NCBI GenBank assembly: GCA_030435675.1
Contig: CM059624.1
Span: forward strand, 520,769 to 584,768
Source of the DNA: Steinernema hermaphroditum
Lineage: Eukaryota > Nematoda > Chromadorea > Rhabditida > Steinernematidae
DNA length: 64,000 nt
Direction: 5' to 3'
The stretch's first letter is position 1; each line of letters begins with the position of its first letter. Below are positions 1-12,100 of the stretch, in pieces. The notes beneath the pieces were generated by a model. It was not told the DNA's origin. It saw only the letters and a list, made by a program, of their open reading frames with translations, and made no database searches. The translations under genes and the position numbers were made by a program.

Positions 1-174
1 ACTAGAGCCTGCTTTTCATCGTCCATTTGGAACTTCTGAAAATTCGAATAAGCATTACGGTAAGCCTCGAAAAATCAGTAACCACGAGTAGTTGAACTCA
101 ACAGGAAATGAAACATAGTCGAAATTATCTGTAAATTCATGGCGAAGAAGCAGTAAAAGCGCAAAAAACAACAA

Positions 175-844
175 TTAATCATATAGAATGTATGAAATTC
201 GCTTCTTTTTGTCCAGTTGCACGTCTTCGGGCAAGGAATCGAGAATCTGTGCTACTTCCATTCCAAAATGATAATTGCGGCGGTGTTCCAGGTCGTTGAG
301 TTGCTTGTTCGAGGCTTCAACAAGATGAATGATAGCCTCTGATGTCGAATCCGTACTGTTCTTTTCCCGCTTGCGCTTCTTCTGTGACTGCGATGGGGGA
401 TCTTCCTCATCGATCCAAATTTCCTTGTTTGCGGTGATCTCCTTGCTGGACTCGTATCCCTCGTCAACGTCTTGACGGTCCGATTCGTTCATGCTGGTCA
501 CACTAAAAGGTGCCTTTAGAAGAATGTATGCGTTGCATCTTACGTTTTGCGATCGTCCGTGAAGCTATCAAGGAAGCGCATCGAATAAAAAAAATCCACT
601 TTGTGCTTTGGCTGGAACTTCCCGTCGGGGGAGTTCGCTTCTTCTTCGTGTACACTGTACGCAAGCTCGACCAGCGGGTCTTCAGAGCTTTTACCGAATG
701 CTCTTCCTCCAGAAACTCTTGTGCGATCTTCTCTGCAATTTCGATCCACGTCTTTTCGCGTTTCTTGTCGCAGTTGTAAAAATTTGCCGTTTTGTCGTAG
801 AGTAGAGCATTTTCTTGGACCAATTCAATCAGTCGCGCCTCCAT
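175..844 (-). pseudogene. MADF-BESS DNA-binding protein, frameshifted
   Basis: Two exons can be read: 844-544 and 502-175, with a 41-nt GTAAG...TTTTAG intron between them. Exon 1 starts at ATG 844 and has a MADF (Myb/SANT-like) pattern: LIELVQENALLYD near the start, then W-I-EIA and LKTRWSSLR. Exon 2 is Ser/Lys-rich with a nuclear-type basic run (KKRKREK) and ends in a BESS-like motif (AQILDSLPEDVQLDKKKR). The family is known as sequence-specific transcription regulators. The frame breaks at the A8 run on the plus strand (587-594, T8 in the gene): the MADF continuation ending FLDSFTDDRK lies in the next frame and would need nine T's. That frame then runs in phase through the intron into exon 2. 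A homopolymer error or a recent frameshift fits equally well. MADF-like proteins can also be transposon accessory proteins, but no terminal repeats flank this one. Confidence 0.65.
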
Positions 845-1557
845 GGTTCTCTAAACATGTTGAAATCAACAATTTCCCGTAGCCATGCACGCAAAAATGG
901 CGCCAGCAGCCAGCAACTAAGCCTAGAACAGGCGTTACACGCATCAAAAAGGAGTAAAATCCCTTTAGTCTCTTTCCTCCAGAAAGTACAACTTCAAAAG
1001 TATCTGGGTTTTCGTGGCGGGACCGGGTGGATCGCAGCCTAACCCGCCCTCCGAACCTCTCATCGAAGATCGGCAAAATTGGGACAAATCACCGTTCTGT
1101 GGCGATTCTCAGCTTAACCGAACCCAAATTATGACCTCTTGTCAGTGGGCCGAACCTACGACATTTACGAAACTTTAATCGTATCTCTAAAAAGTTCTAA
1201 AATGGACATTTCAAGGTCTCCCCCAATTGGTACGAACATACGACATTTCCAAATTTTGGCCCGACCGAACCTGCGAACCTTCCTAGAGCAAGTCACAATT
1301 GAAACCATGACAAAACAGGGACCAAATCCACTTGAACATACGACATTCCCTAGACATGGTCATAACCTCATCGATGACCAACGTCGCCAAGCTCAAAATT
1401 CGCTTCGGGTTGAAAATAGGTGTTTGTGCATCTTGGGAAACCCGTAGACATCGAAAGAATCAGAAAAAATGGAGACCTCGCAAAAGGCGTCGGCCGACAA
1501 GAAGTGGTCGATTTGATATTTTGGGCCATAAGGCAAAATCGGCCGACGGTCGGCCGA
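845..1557. other. No gene seen
   Basis: Several short frames occur but none has a recognisable domain or a plausible exon series. The sequence becomes GC-rich and repetitive (gtcggccgac motifs) near its right end, leading into the palindrome that starts at 1559. Confidence 0.5.
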
Positions 1558-1558
1558 C

Positions 1559-1690
1559 GGGGTGTTCATACTCCCTCCGACGCGACGCGATGCGACGTCG
1601 GCCGACGTCGGCTCACGTCGCGTCGCGTCGCGTCGGAGGGAGTATGAACACCCCGTCGGCGGTGATCGCGTCGCGTCGCGTCGGAGGGAG
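1559..1690. repeat. GC-rich palindrome of CGACG motifs
   Basis: The left arm at about 1559-1590 (tgttcatactccctccgacg and onward) is matched by its reverse complement at about 1626-1657. The centre is made of cgacgcgacg and gtcggccgac motifs. A third partial arm follows at about 1666-1694. It looks like a satellite or foldback remnant. Confidence 0.7.
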
Positions 1691-1710
1691 AATGAACAAG
1701 GCTTATATCA

Positions 1711-2120
1711 TACGGTATAATTCGGAAATCACTTTGAGAATTTCCCGAAATTCGCCGATTTCGGTCCAAAACCGTCACTATCTTTGCCCCCTTCCACCAG
1801 ATCGTGTCTTTGGTATATAACGTCTAACTATGGCCCTTTTCTTCGTGAGGCTCTAAGCAACATAGAAAGTGGTTTACTTGTTCCAGGCGATGAGTATAGT
1901 ATACGGTATAATTCGGAAATCACTTTGACAAATTACCGAAATTCGCCGATTTCGGTCCAAAACCGTCACTATCTTTGCCCCCTTCCACCAGATCGTATCT
2001 TTGGTATATAACGTCTAACTATGGCCCTTTTCTTCGTGAGGTTCTAAGCAACATAGAAAGTGGTTTACTTGTTCCAGGCGATGAGTATAGCATACGGTAT
2101 AATTCGGAAACCACTTTGAC
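1711..2120. repeat. 191-bp direct tandem repeat, 2.1 copies
   Basis: The motif tacggtataattcgga recurs at 1711, 1902 and 2093, giving a period of 191 bp. The first two units are nearly identical throughout. The third is cut off after about 28 bp. The similar open frames inside are a by-product of the repeat. Confidence 0.85.
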
Positions 2121-3534
2121 GGGCTGTGAGGGGCGTCTACGGTCTTGTGTCGGGAATGGCACGAAAGTGTCTGCGGCGAGAGCAGAACACGAAAATAGAT
2201 GTTTCGCAAGGTTGTTGTTAATTACAAACAGTGTTCATCGATTCCTTGTGAAATGCGCGACGACCACGCCGCCAACCGGTTTCCGGCCGAACGGAGGAGT
2301 GGGATCTCGCCTTCCCTCCCACCGGGAACCGAGGAGCCTCGGGGATGCGATGATTGTCACTCCTCGTCAATTCCGTCGAGGTCGCCATCGCCCGCCTCGG
2401 CGTCCACTTTTTCATCGCACACTTTTGCCCACTCCACCCGTTTGCATCCTCTGCTCCGCATGGTCCAGTCGGCCAGGCTGAGGGGCCAATTGACAGCTGT
2501 CTCCGCTCGATTTTAGCACCCGCCAACGCGCCCCATCTTAGCCAATATTCTTATTACCATCGGCACATTCAACAGCGCAGAACAAAAGTTTAGCACCGCC
2601 GACGTCGAGTCACAATTAAATCCATTCGGGACTGCGCCGTCGCCGCCGGGTCCCAAGTTGGGACTCCCAACTCCGGCTTGTTTATTCATGTGCTTCTTCG
2701 TGGCGCTGCATTTGTTCGGCCGCGCCCCGCTCTTCCACCGAGCCCTAGGGGGTCGGTCCCATCCGGGGTGGTGGCCGCGAATCGATAAAACGTCTTTTCG
2801 CTTTTTTTCGGACACTTCCAATCACATACATACGTCCGGCCCCGATAATGTTCCCTTCCATTGTTGGAATGCCTTTCCTTCTTTTTCTTTCCGTCGCCGT
2901 CCTTGATCGATAGATGAGGGTCTGAAGTGTCCGTCCGCCCGAGGACCTACCGGTTGCACTTTGGCTGTCCTCGTTGCAGATGTTTATAAATGAGGTGCAG
3001 TGAATTATTAGCTGCAGAACTAATCAACTACACCTCTGCAGCTGTCGTCCATAAATCTTTCATCACTTAAGCCTAAGTGCTTAATGTTATTTCACCTGTA
3101 CACAGCGACAAAATAAGACAATAGAAGACCTTGTTTTTGAGCTTCAATCCCTTCTGGTGAAAGCACTTCTCACAAAGGAAGGATCGATGTTGTCGTGCAT
3201 GTTTTTTTACTTTGGAGAACCGAGTGAGCGTTGAGAAAGCTGACGATATCAAATTTGTCACTTATAGGGGAAGGGCCCACACGGATTTTTATGGAACTGT
3301 CTTTCGTAAGGTCATATAAAGCAATGAACCATTCGCCCAAAAATTCACGATAGAGTTATTTTTAGTTTAGATCTATTATTAGCTGTACCTCGACACATCG
3401 TTTCATGGAAATCAGCCTAGAATATGTTAACCATTGGGGTAGTTTTTAATGTCTGACTCAATGATAATAACGTAGAACAGCGGTTAAATCGACGCGAAAA
3501 GCAGGTTTCGTATACAGAGAAAAAGGGTCGTATA
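2121..3534. other. No gene recognised
   Basis: The stretch 2150-2900 is GC-rich with several overlapping frames on both strands but no domain or exon structure I can support. From 2950 to 3534 it is AT-richer and featureless apart from a short local duplication of gtatacagaga at 3510-3540. Confidence 0.4.
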
Positions 3535-3658
3535 CAGAGATGGGCAATGGTTGAGCCGTATATCTGTATCGACCGGTTAACCGGTTGGCCAACCGACTCA
3601 ACCGGCTCACGGATGGATTGAACGGCTAGCCGATCCCATCCGTTCCCGCCCATTTCTG
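3535..3658. mobile_element. Short hAT-type MITE (CAGAGATGGGCA family)
   Basis: The 124-bp element begins CAGAGATGGGCAATGG and ends CCGCCCATTTCTG, an imperfect terminal inverted repeat. The flanks are gtcgtata on the left and gtcgtact on the right, an 8-bp target duplication with two mismatches, as expected for hAT. The interior is made of GGTTGAGCCG/ACCGGTT-type motifs and their complements. It belongs to the same family as 21870-22147. Confidence 0.7.
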
Positions 3659-3994
3659 GTCGTACTTTTCTGTATATCCAAGCTGGTCTACTTAGGTTCT
3701 AAAAATTACAGACACTTGGTATGAATCGATTGCATAATTTTTCATATTTTTTTATGTTTCCTCATCACAGCTTCTATGTGTTAACATTTTCCTCCAGCTC
3801 TTACAAGGGAACATCCCCAAGTGATAGTTGCAAATCGAAATAAAATGTAGTGTAACGGATAGAGGAGGTCTTAGGAAATCCAGCACACAAAAATGCGCGG
3901 CCCATATGCAGACTGGCTATCATAAACAGGGCCCCGAAATACGAAAAATAACGGCAGTCGCGACTAGTACGTTGAAATTTCCCTTACCCTAAGT

Positions 3995-4055
3995 GTCTGT
4001 GTGGTTGAGTGGTAGTGTTGTGATCCGGTACCGGATTCGACCCCCACATGTTTCT
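3995..4055 (+). other. tRNA-like module (left arm of 3804 element)
   Basis: The A box TGGTTGAGTGG is at 4002 and the B box GGATTCGACCC at 4033. Spacing is 31 bp, shorter than in a normal tRNA, and no acceptor stem forms, so this is tRNA-derived rather than a working tRNA gene. Confidence 0.6.
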
Positions 4056-4347
4056 CTTTTCTTCTACCTTTTTTCTTTTCGCCAGAACTATGTGTTTCCA
4101 CACCTCCTGGTGTTTATCAACCCTGGTCTTTAGTTTTGGACCCTTTGCAGGAATCGGAACTGCTAACCCAAATTTTCGTGGTGAAGCTGTTTTTAGTTCT
4201 TTCGCGTCCTCCCTTCTCTGTTTATCCTTATGGATATCATAGCGGCAGAACCTATTCTGCTCCGGCCAATACACACAGTCCGCTTAAATACCTTTTGAAA
4301 GTTACGCATAAATGAATAAAGTCAGCGCTGTTGGCAGGGCGCCAACT

Positions 4348-4421
4348 GTTTGTATGGTCGAGCTGGATAGTGTCCTGGTTGCCGTTCTGGGGGATTCGGG
4401 TTCGACACCCATCCCAGCCAA
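4348..4421 (+). other. tRNA-like module (loop of 3804 element)
   Basis: The A box TGGTCGAGCTGG is at 4355 and the B box GGTTCGACACC at 4399. The 44-bp spacing is that of a tRNA. Acceptor pairing is weak. Confidence 0.6.
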
Positions 4422-4654
4422 CATTTGTTGGTTCATTCTATTTCACGTTCTGAGATGATTCGCAAAAAAGAGAGGAACTCGAAAGAATAAAAAACAGCTT
4501 CACCACAAAGGTGAAATTTAAGTAGTCAGCTCCGATTTCTTCAAAGGATTTTTTAATCTATATTTGATGCAAAGCAAGAACCAGTGATGGTAAACATAAT
4601 AATGTACAGTTTCGGTGAAAAGAAAGAAAATCGAAAAATAGAAGATTCTCTGTG

Positions 4655-4714
4655 GGGGTTGAACCCGATACCGTAGCCTAGCGACTCAGAGCACTGCCAC
4701 TCAACCACACAGAC
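4655..4714 (-). other. tRNA-like module (right arm of 3804 element)
   Basis: This is the inverted partner of 3995-4055: A box TGGTTGAGTGG reading leftward from 4707, B box GGTTCAACCCC from 4675. Confidence 0.6.
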
Positions 4715-4918
4715 ACTTAAAAAAAAGGAAATTTCAACGGACTAGTCGCGACTGCCGTTATTTTCCGTATTTTCCGGAAAATAACGGCAGGCCTGTTTAT
4801 GGTAGCCAGTCTGCATATGGGCCGCGCGTTTTTGTGTGCTGGATTTCCTAAGACCTCCTCAATCCGTTACACTACATTTTATTTCGATTTGCAACTATCA
4901 CTTGGGGATGTTCCCTTA

Positions 4919-6168
4919 TTAGATAGTACAATACGCGTCGAGAAAGTACAATAGATCTTCACCTGTTTCTGAAATGTTTCATGGGGTGATTTTTGTTTAC
5001 ATATACGAAGCGATTCATGAAACGCCGAATGTTTCAGTGCGTAAGCATTTGATATTTTGTTGAATGTTGTTATGACGAATTCGCCAACACCGTTTACACC
5101 CTTTGTCGTTCTCAAAACTGCAAACTTTCCAAACAATGAAAAGTCAAGCATGATTTATAGTTTTTTTTTGCAAAGTCCAATCCTGGCAATCGTTGCTTCA
5201 AATCGGGGAAGCAAATCCCTGTGTCTCGACCGTGTTTTCCTCGATTTTATACCTCAGAATCGATTGTTTGTATCCGGCTGTGCCAAAGCGACAATTGGCC
5301 TGCAGGAGCGTTCGCCGAGACGAGCAAAAAATGGACCCTCGCTACGTGCATAGATCAAAAATTTAAAGGGGAAAGAGCTGGACTCTGTTGGGGTGTGTTG
5401 GACGGCGTTCGAGTTTCTGCAGAAATCAAATGATTGATTAGAACTTGGTGAAGGGGTCCAAGGGATAAGTAGGTTCCACGCTCAGTTGAGTTCAGCGAAA
5501 ACTCGCACTTATGGTTAAAGGTGAAACTGCTGGACTCTGTTGACTTCTTAGCTTGTTCGATACCTTCGCGGTCTTATGAATTGTCCCAAGTACGATACAA
5601 TAGAGAGAGCATTGTCTTGTTCATTTGACTATCTTCATAAAATCAGACGATTCTCCGCCTTCTTAGCTCATAAATTGGCATTTGGAAGGGTTCCCTTGCT
5701 ACAAAACTATTCCGATGGCTCTCACATTCCGATGACTCATTCGAGTAAAAAAGTAGTCAGTGTATGAAGAGTTATTCGCTCTTTCCGCTCATTCCACTTT
5801 CCAACGAAAACTCCTTCCATTCTAAATAAGGTCACCAAAGAACATTTCTAAAATAATAGTCGATGTCTACCCAACATTTACCCAAATTAACTACATTTCG
5901 ACGAAGTTCATGCCGTAAAATAGGCCGCTAACGAGCGTCCATCTGCCGACACTACTCATCAGCTGGTCGCCATCCCCGTCCTCCTCGCTGTCGTGAAGAC
6001 ACGCAATTATCGCGTCGCGTAATAAAGCAAACGTCTGTCCACCATTCGTGGCGATGTTTGCTTTCGCCGCTTTCTTATCATCACCACCACACCATTTACC
6101 TTCCAGGTCGGTCTTCGTTTTCTTATGCAGGCAGCACTGACTCGTCAAGCGCCACAACTTTCGCCGAG
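4919..6168. other. No gene seen; upstream region of CLASP
   Basis: Nothing coding could be supported. The motif gctggactctgttg occurs twice (about 5380 and 5530) with similar flanks, a minor repeat. The segment probably holds the promoter and 5' UTR of the gene starting at 6169. Confidence 0.4.
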
Positions 6169-9100
6169 ATGTCGTGGTTAGCCGAGCTTGTCACCCGGAA
6201 CAGTCCCGATCCTCGGGTGCGCCTTGAGCTCGGCGCCGAGATCGTAAACATCGTCAGCGAGACGCGTCTCCCGAACGATTCGAAGATTCTGAACGATTTC
6301 TGCGACCTTATTGTGCAATGGATGTCCGCATCGAACTTCAAGGTAAGTTCTTGGGGGATGACGACGCTCTAAGTGGCCTATTGAATGAAACATTCGATAA
6401 GATGTAAAAAAGTGGATTTATGGGAATCGTGAATGACGGACAATGGTTCGTTGAATTGATCATTGGTACTATTATCTTCTGTTTGAAGAGCATCACGCTA
6501 CTGAACACACCGTAAGAGCCCAAAAGTTGAACAGATCGATAGATGAATCACCTCACTGAGATGTTTATCAGAAGATTACGTCCAAAAATGTACAACTTTC
6601 GCTCTACGACACTATTCTCGACAGCTCCATCTAGCTTCACAGTTTTCCAAGAATCGTCCATAGTGTTTCATAAGTAACTCCTTTAAAAAGTGCCTCGAGA
6701 AAGCTTCTGCCAATCGAGTCCTAGGCAGAGTTGTTCGGGCTTTCGGGTGCGTGAGCCGGGAACCCGAAAAAAAGAAAAAAAAATTTATTGAAATGCATTC
6801 CAACTTTCACCACTAGCACTCGCCGAGTCGATTCGAGTCAATCGAGAACGGTATAAAAGACACAACATTAGACTAGGTACCTTCAGTCCATGCCGAGGCG
6901 GAATCGTTTTTCCGATGCATGGGATAAGGCGTGGATTGAACTGGGTATGATATGATCTGCAACACGGATCGGTGTGGGTAAGCCGTGGGCTGGCGATAGG
7001 AGGTATGGACCGGGGCAGAGATTGTTCAATCTGGGGCAGGAATGCGCAGGGACCAGTGATAGCTTTATGTGTGCACCGAAGTTCGAATCGATCAGAGCAA
7101 CTTCCATTGATCGTTCGCTTTTTTCAAATTCTCAAACAACGAAGATTAGCTCGGACATCTAAGCAAAATGTACTCAAATGCCTGTATTTTTAGTAATCGA
7201 AAGCAGTATATTTGAGAAGTGAAACATTACTGAGGAAGTTGACACGATTTTTGTTTGAGGATGTTGAGAAGGATGTTGTTTACTGCTTGAGTGACTAACT
7301 CGACTTTGAAGATAAATCATTCGAGAGACAACCAGTTGTTTGAAATGTTTTTTTCTCTCTGTTAAATTCTCCTAGGTCCAAATAATAATTAAAAAATTGA
7401 ACTAATCTTAGCAAAAAAAAGTGAGTCCGCCCTGTCCTTCTAAAGCTCCACTCGCTCCGCTGAATTTTTGATCAAAATACTCTGACTGATGAATTAATTT
7501 CCATTCCTAAGACGTTCCACTTACCCAAGCGGAACGCCAACGTATGTACATCTCCCAAACGTGTCCGTTCAGGTTTCGCTCCTCGCCACTCAAATAGCTT
7601 CGCGTTCTATCGACGTCTCCGGCGACCTTATATCGCCCTACATCGTGGACCGTCTACGGCACTTCGTGGAGCGCCTCGGCGCCTCGAAGGCGAACGTTCG
7701 CGATGCGACCGTCGACCTTCTGAACGATCTGTCGCAGACGAACAACGCCTCCCCTCAAGTGGTGTTGGAAAAGCTCATCGGTGAGCTGGGTCATCGCCAG
7801 TACATGGTCAAGATTGGTGCGATGCAGGTCATCAAGGACATAATCGATGAAAAGTAAAGCGTCGTTTGTATCTAGAGTTATCAAGCGTTCCATTTCAGTC
7901 GACAACTAGTTGAGGCCCAGACCAAAAAGCTCATTCCTTCGCTGTGCAAGCTGATGGCCGATGCCAACAGTGACGTGAGGGAAATGGCCGCTAGCACCCT
8001 AGTGACCTGCTGTGTCAATTATGGAGGGGACAACGTGTGTCACCAAATCGCCGCCAACCAAAGGCTGCCTTCAGCAAAGCTGCAGCTCATCAAGGATCGC
8101 TACAGGAGGGCGCAGAACTCCGCTCCGGTCACCAACGTATCGAACCATATCAACCAGATTCCATCGACGTCGAGGCACTCGTTGCCGTCGACCACACCTC
8201 GAAGACCCATGGCTCGAGCGAGTTACAATAAGTGTACGTTTTTTCCGACGATTCTGACGAAGATATGACAAAAAGTCTGATTTTATAAATCCCCATGTCA
8301 TGCCTCCCCCAACGCTGCTACTACAAATCCCCTTTCACGCACATCACGACAAGTGGAACCAAATAATCCTCAATTCAATTAGCGCGTGCGCGCAACTCTA
8401 TCGCGACACAAATCTGCCATCACTTTTTTATGATCTCTTCCGAAAGACCTCGACCTTGAACGACGCCGGCTCGATCGCCCTCGTTGCCCCTGTAAGCAAA
8501 CGCCTGTTCGCCTATTTCACTTTCCGTTTTACTGTAGTTGCGCGTGGCGACCTCTTACTCTTCTCTCTGGCTCTTTCTATTGATTATTCAGCGTCCCGCT
8601 GCGGGCAAACGACCGTTCTTTGTGTGGCGAGCGCGCTCATTGCCCACAATTGTGGACATGTGAGAAGGGGAAATTGAAAAGTGGCACAGAGTGCATGGGT
8701 GCAGAATTTCCGGTATGGAATGAAAGGACCATGGACAAGCCCCAGCTGAACTGGACTAGAAGCACATTCGGCTGTCCATTTAAAAAGTGAATGGATCAAT
8801 GAGGATCAGGACCAAAATCGTTCTGTTTTCGTAGCATACTTCATTAAGCAGTGTGATTTAGTTCCTGAAATAAATAAGCCAAAATCCTTTTTCGGTAAAA
8901 TCGATACCACAAAATAGGCCACTTCCGGTCGCTCCGCTTTCTACGTTTTCCCAGTAAAACACCTTAGATTGCCCAGCGCAAATATAAAACCTTTGCATAG
9001 GAAACGAAATACACACAACTCGTGAGAATATCTTTCGGCGCCTAGACTTTTTACTTTTTTTGTGTAATTCCCTTTTTGAATTTTTCTGTGAGATTTCGGT

Positions 9101-12100
9101 CTTCTTCTTGTATAGCTAGCGATTAGGATGCTTCTCGAAAGGAAGCTCCAAGAGAAGCCTTTGTGTTCTGGGATTATGTGTATATGAAGAGGATGCAAAG
9201 ATGAAGACATATCCCAAAAATTCTGTACTAAAGGGTACTAAAGGTTAAACCAATTGAGGGTCAGATCAGGCTGTACTCAAAGTCCGGGTAACTTTCAGCC
9301 AAGCCCGCAAAGGCGCTCACCTTCTGAACCCGCCCCTTTAAACAATAAAGGCAACCCACTCACGATAGCGGCGCTTCCATCCCCGATAATTACAAGCGTG
9401 AGAAGAAAATGGCGAACAACATGCGCGCTTGCCTAGTTACCAAGAGTACCGCCGGCCCTGCGAGAGCTCTTCTGCTGTCCCGGCGTCTCCATAGCAATCA
9501 CTCCAACGGCTCCAACGTGAAAAGTCGCGCAACAAAAGAATCGCGCTCCACTTGCGCTCTTCGCGTCATGATGTTCCACACGCTGTTCGGTGGTACAACG
9601 TCGTCCCGTCCCCAGAAGCTGCCGGCGCTGGTGGTCTCCAGTGCGCCCGAACCTCCTAAAGTGGTCAGTGCGCCTCGTGCATCCGCTTCCCATTTGCACC
9701 ATGCTCATCCGCAGCCACTTCAGCACCAGCGTCGGGCAAGTGGGAAGAAGCCGACGACGACGCAGACGAAAGGTGAGCGGGTTTCGCACGGAACCGCCTG
9801 TGCGAGCGAGATGGCCGCGCGATGAGCCGATTTGGAAATCGTTTTTGCGGGAAAGCACGGAGTCGATATCGGGAAACTGGTTTTATCGTTGAGGTGGTTG
9901 TCATCATCTGGCGCTGTTGGGCCTTGTTTTGTTGCGAAACGGTGGAGAATTATGCGGATTTTGGCGTGGCTGCTGGTCGGCGTTCAGATTTTGGCGAATT
10001 GAGTCTATTGGGGGATGTTTACGTTTTGTATTCACTAGCGCTCGGTTTTAGGCTTGCCGTTTGAATGCTCACGGGAAGAGTTCAGCTTCCCACTTTAGAT
10101 TTGTGCGCTAAGCACCGCGTTTAGGAGATGTTTATCCATCGCTTCAAGGTCTTCTTCCGAACCGACATCATGGTAAATTTTGGAGGTCTCGGTTTTCATA
10201 ATTACGCACGGAAATCAGATGTTCCAAGAATTTGTGTGGCCATTCATTTAGCGGGATTTGCCGTATCTGTTGCGGATAACCCATTTCGCTTTCTTCATCG
10301 CTTCAAGCGGTTGTAGCGAGCTCGTTTGATTGTTTCGGAATGAGACAAAGTGTGTGACAAAGTTTTCACGTCAACAAAGTTCCAAAACAGTGACTGGGAA
10401 GTCCACTTCCACATGTAGGTTGGAGGACTGGGAAGGAACTGGGAGGCCATTTCAGTTTGTTGGTTACCTCTTCTCACTTCCCACAGAACTGGAAGTAGCC
10501 AGAACCTCCAGGGAGGCATTTCCCAGTGAGCTAAATACGGCTACAGAAATTTAAGATGACGGTTCCGCCGCGAACACCCTGATTTGCAGTATAAATTACG
10601 GTAGCGACCAGAAGAATTGGGGTCGTCATTTGTAATACGCGATTTTGTCGATTGTGTTTTTTTTGTTTTTTTTCGGTGTTTTAATTTGTAGTTCGAGCTT
10701 TGTTCGATTGTCGCCGTTGTTGCGATAAGCTGGTTGTGTTTGATCGCTGTTTGTCTTGAGGGACGCTTGGTATTGTCGACTGTCGGAATTGGGTCGGCAT
10801 ATCTCCTAATACGGGACTTTCCAACCTCGAGATTTGCAAAGCCCTGCTTCTGATGCGATCCTGCCGTTTCAGTCAAGGTTTTCCTTATTTTGGCTTTCAT
10901 TCCTGACGTTAACTGGTGCATATTGGTTCAGGCCGGTTGATTTTCGTGTTCGAACGACGTCAGATGGATTACAAACTCTATCGACGTGACTTTGAGCTAC
11001 CACATTAAATGCGTTTACCGGATTTTCATTTTCTCGCAGATTGAATTTGCACTAATCTGCACTTGGATGTGCTTACGACGATTTTGATAGCTTTTAATTT
11101 AAAAGTTCGGGAGAAAATTGGCTTTTTGTGTCAAAGCAAATGTTTAGTGCTTAATTTGCAGGATTGGGCCCAGAGGTTCAGGGGTTTGACCGTGATTGTA
11201 TATGCAAATGAAAAATGGGATTAGTGACATGTAAACACATGCCATGATGACAGAAGTTTTACTGCATGCCCGCAACATTTTATACAGCCACATTCGATGT
11301 GCTAATGAACCACCGCACGCTGACCCAAATGTGCCTCCGTCATGAATTTTTAAGTTTATCGATTTTGCGTTTGTGTTGTAATTCACGTGTAAGTCGCCTT
11401 TCTACTCTAAACTGTTCCTCTTTCAGCGCTTATGACTTTTCGCGCCAGCAGTGTACCCGCCAAAAACGCAGCCGGAGCGGTCAGCGAGGATCAGTTCCGA
11501 CAGGCGTTCAACGATGTACCGCGCAAAGCTATATATGACGGGCGTGAACTAGCGTCAGCGGTTGAAACAGTCCGAACGACGCTGGAAAACCCAAATATCG
11601 ACTGGGACCGGCGAGTTAAGGCGGTACGTTTTTGATGTGTTTTGCCCTCTTCTTATCATCCATTTATTTCAGCTAAAAGAGTTACGAGGTGTTATCAATG
11701 GTGGGGCGCTCGACTTCCCCGATTTTGAAGATTTGTTCCGCTCACTGGAAACAGGCATTGTCACGTCTATCAAGGATCTGCGCTCACAAGTCTGCCGTGA
11801 GGGGTGCATCACACTGGCTTTTCTTTGCGAGAAATTGGACAAATGCACCATAGCGAGATTGACAGAAACTACCATGCCCATCCTGATTCTTTTGATGCAG
11901 AACTCCGCTAAAGTCATGGCTACCTCTGGAATACTCGCGTCTTCATACGTCGTTCGAGTAAGAAAAAAGGATACATTCGCTCTGAATGACGTGCGTTGTT
12001 TTAGCATTCTCGAAATCCGAAGATTGTTCAACTGGTAATTGACGGACAGAAGCATAAATCGAAGGAGATCCGTCGATCTTGTATTGGATTGATTAACGAC

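Larger units (their letters stand above)
3804..4918. mobile_element. Foldback element, CAAGGGA ends, TTA duplication
   Basis: The ends CAAGGGAACATCCCCAAGTG and CACTTGGGGATGTTCCCTTA are inverted repeats flanked by TTA (3801-3803 and 4919-4921). Arms of about 250 bp match each other in inverted orientation (3804-4060 against 4650-4918). A TWA target duplication is typical of PIF/Harbinger-type elements; the superfamily is an inference, since no transposase is present. Each arm carries a tRNA-like module (4002, 4707) and the loop carries a third (4355). Confidence 0.8.

Noticed and set aside
1332..2481. Chain of plus-strand frames with repeated MPPSTRS.. starts
   Set aside because: They follow the 191-bp tandem repeat and the CG-rich palindrome and show no domain.
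8300..8677. 125-residue plus-strand frame in a CLASP intron
   Set aside because: It has no similarity to the CLASP linker, and CLASP reads in phase from the 9772 exon end to 11427 without it.
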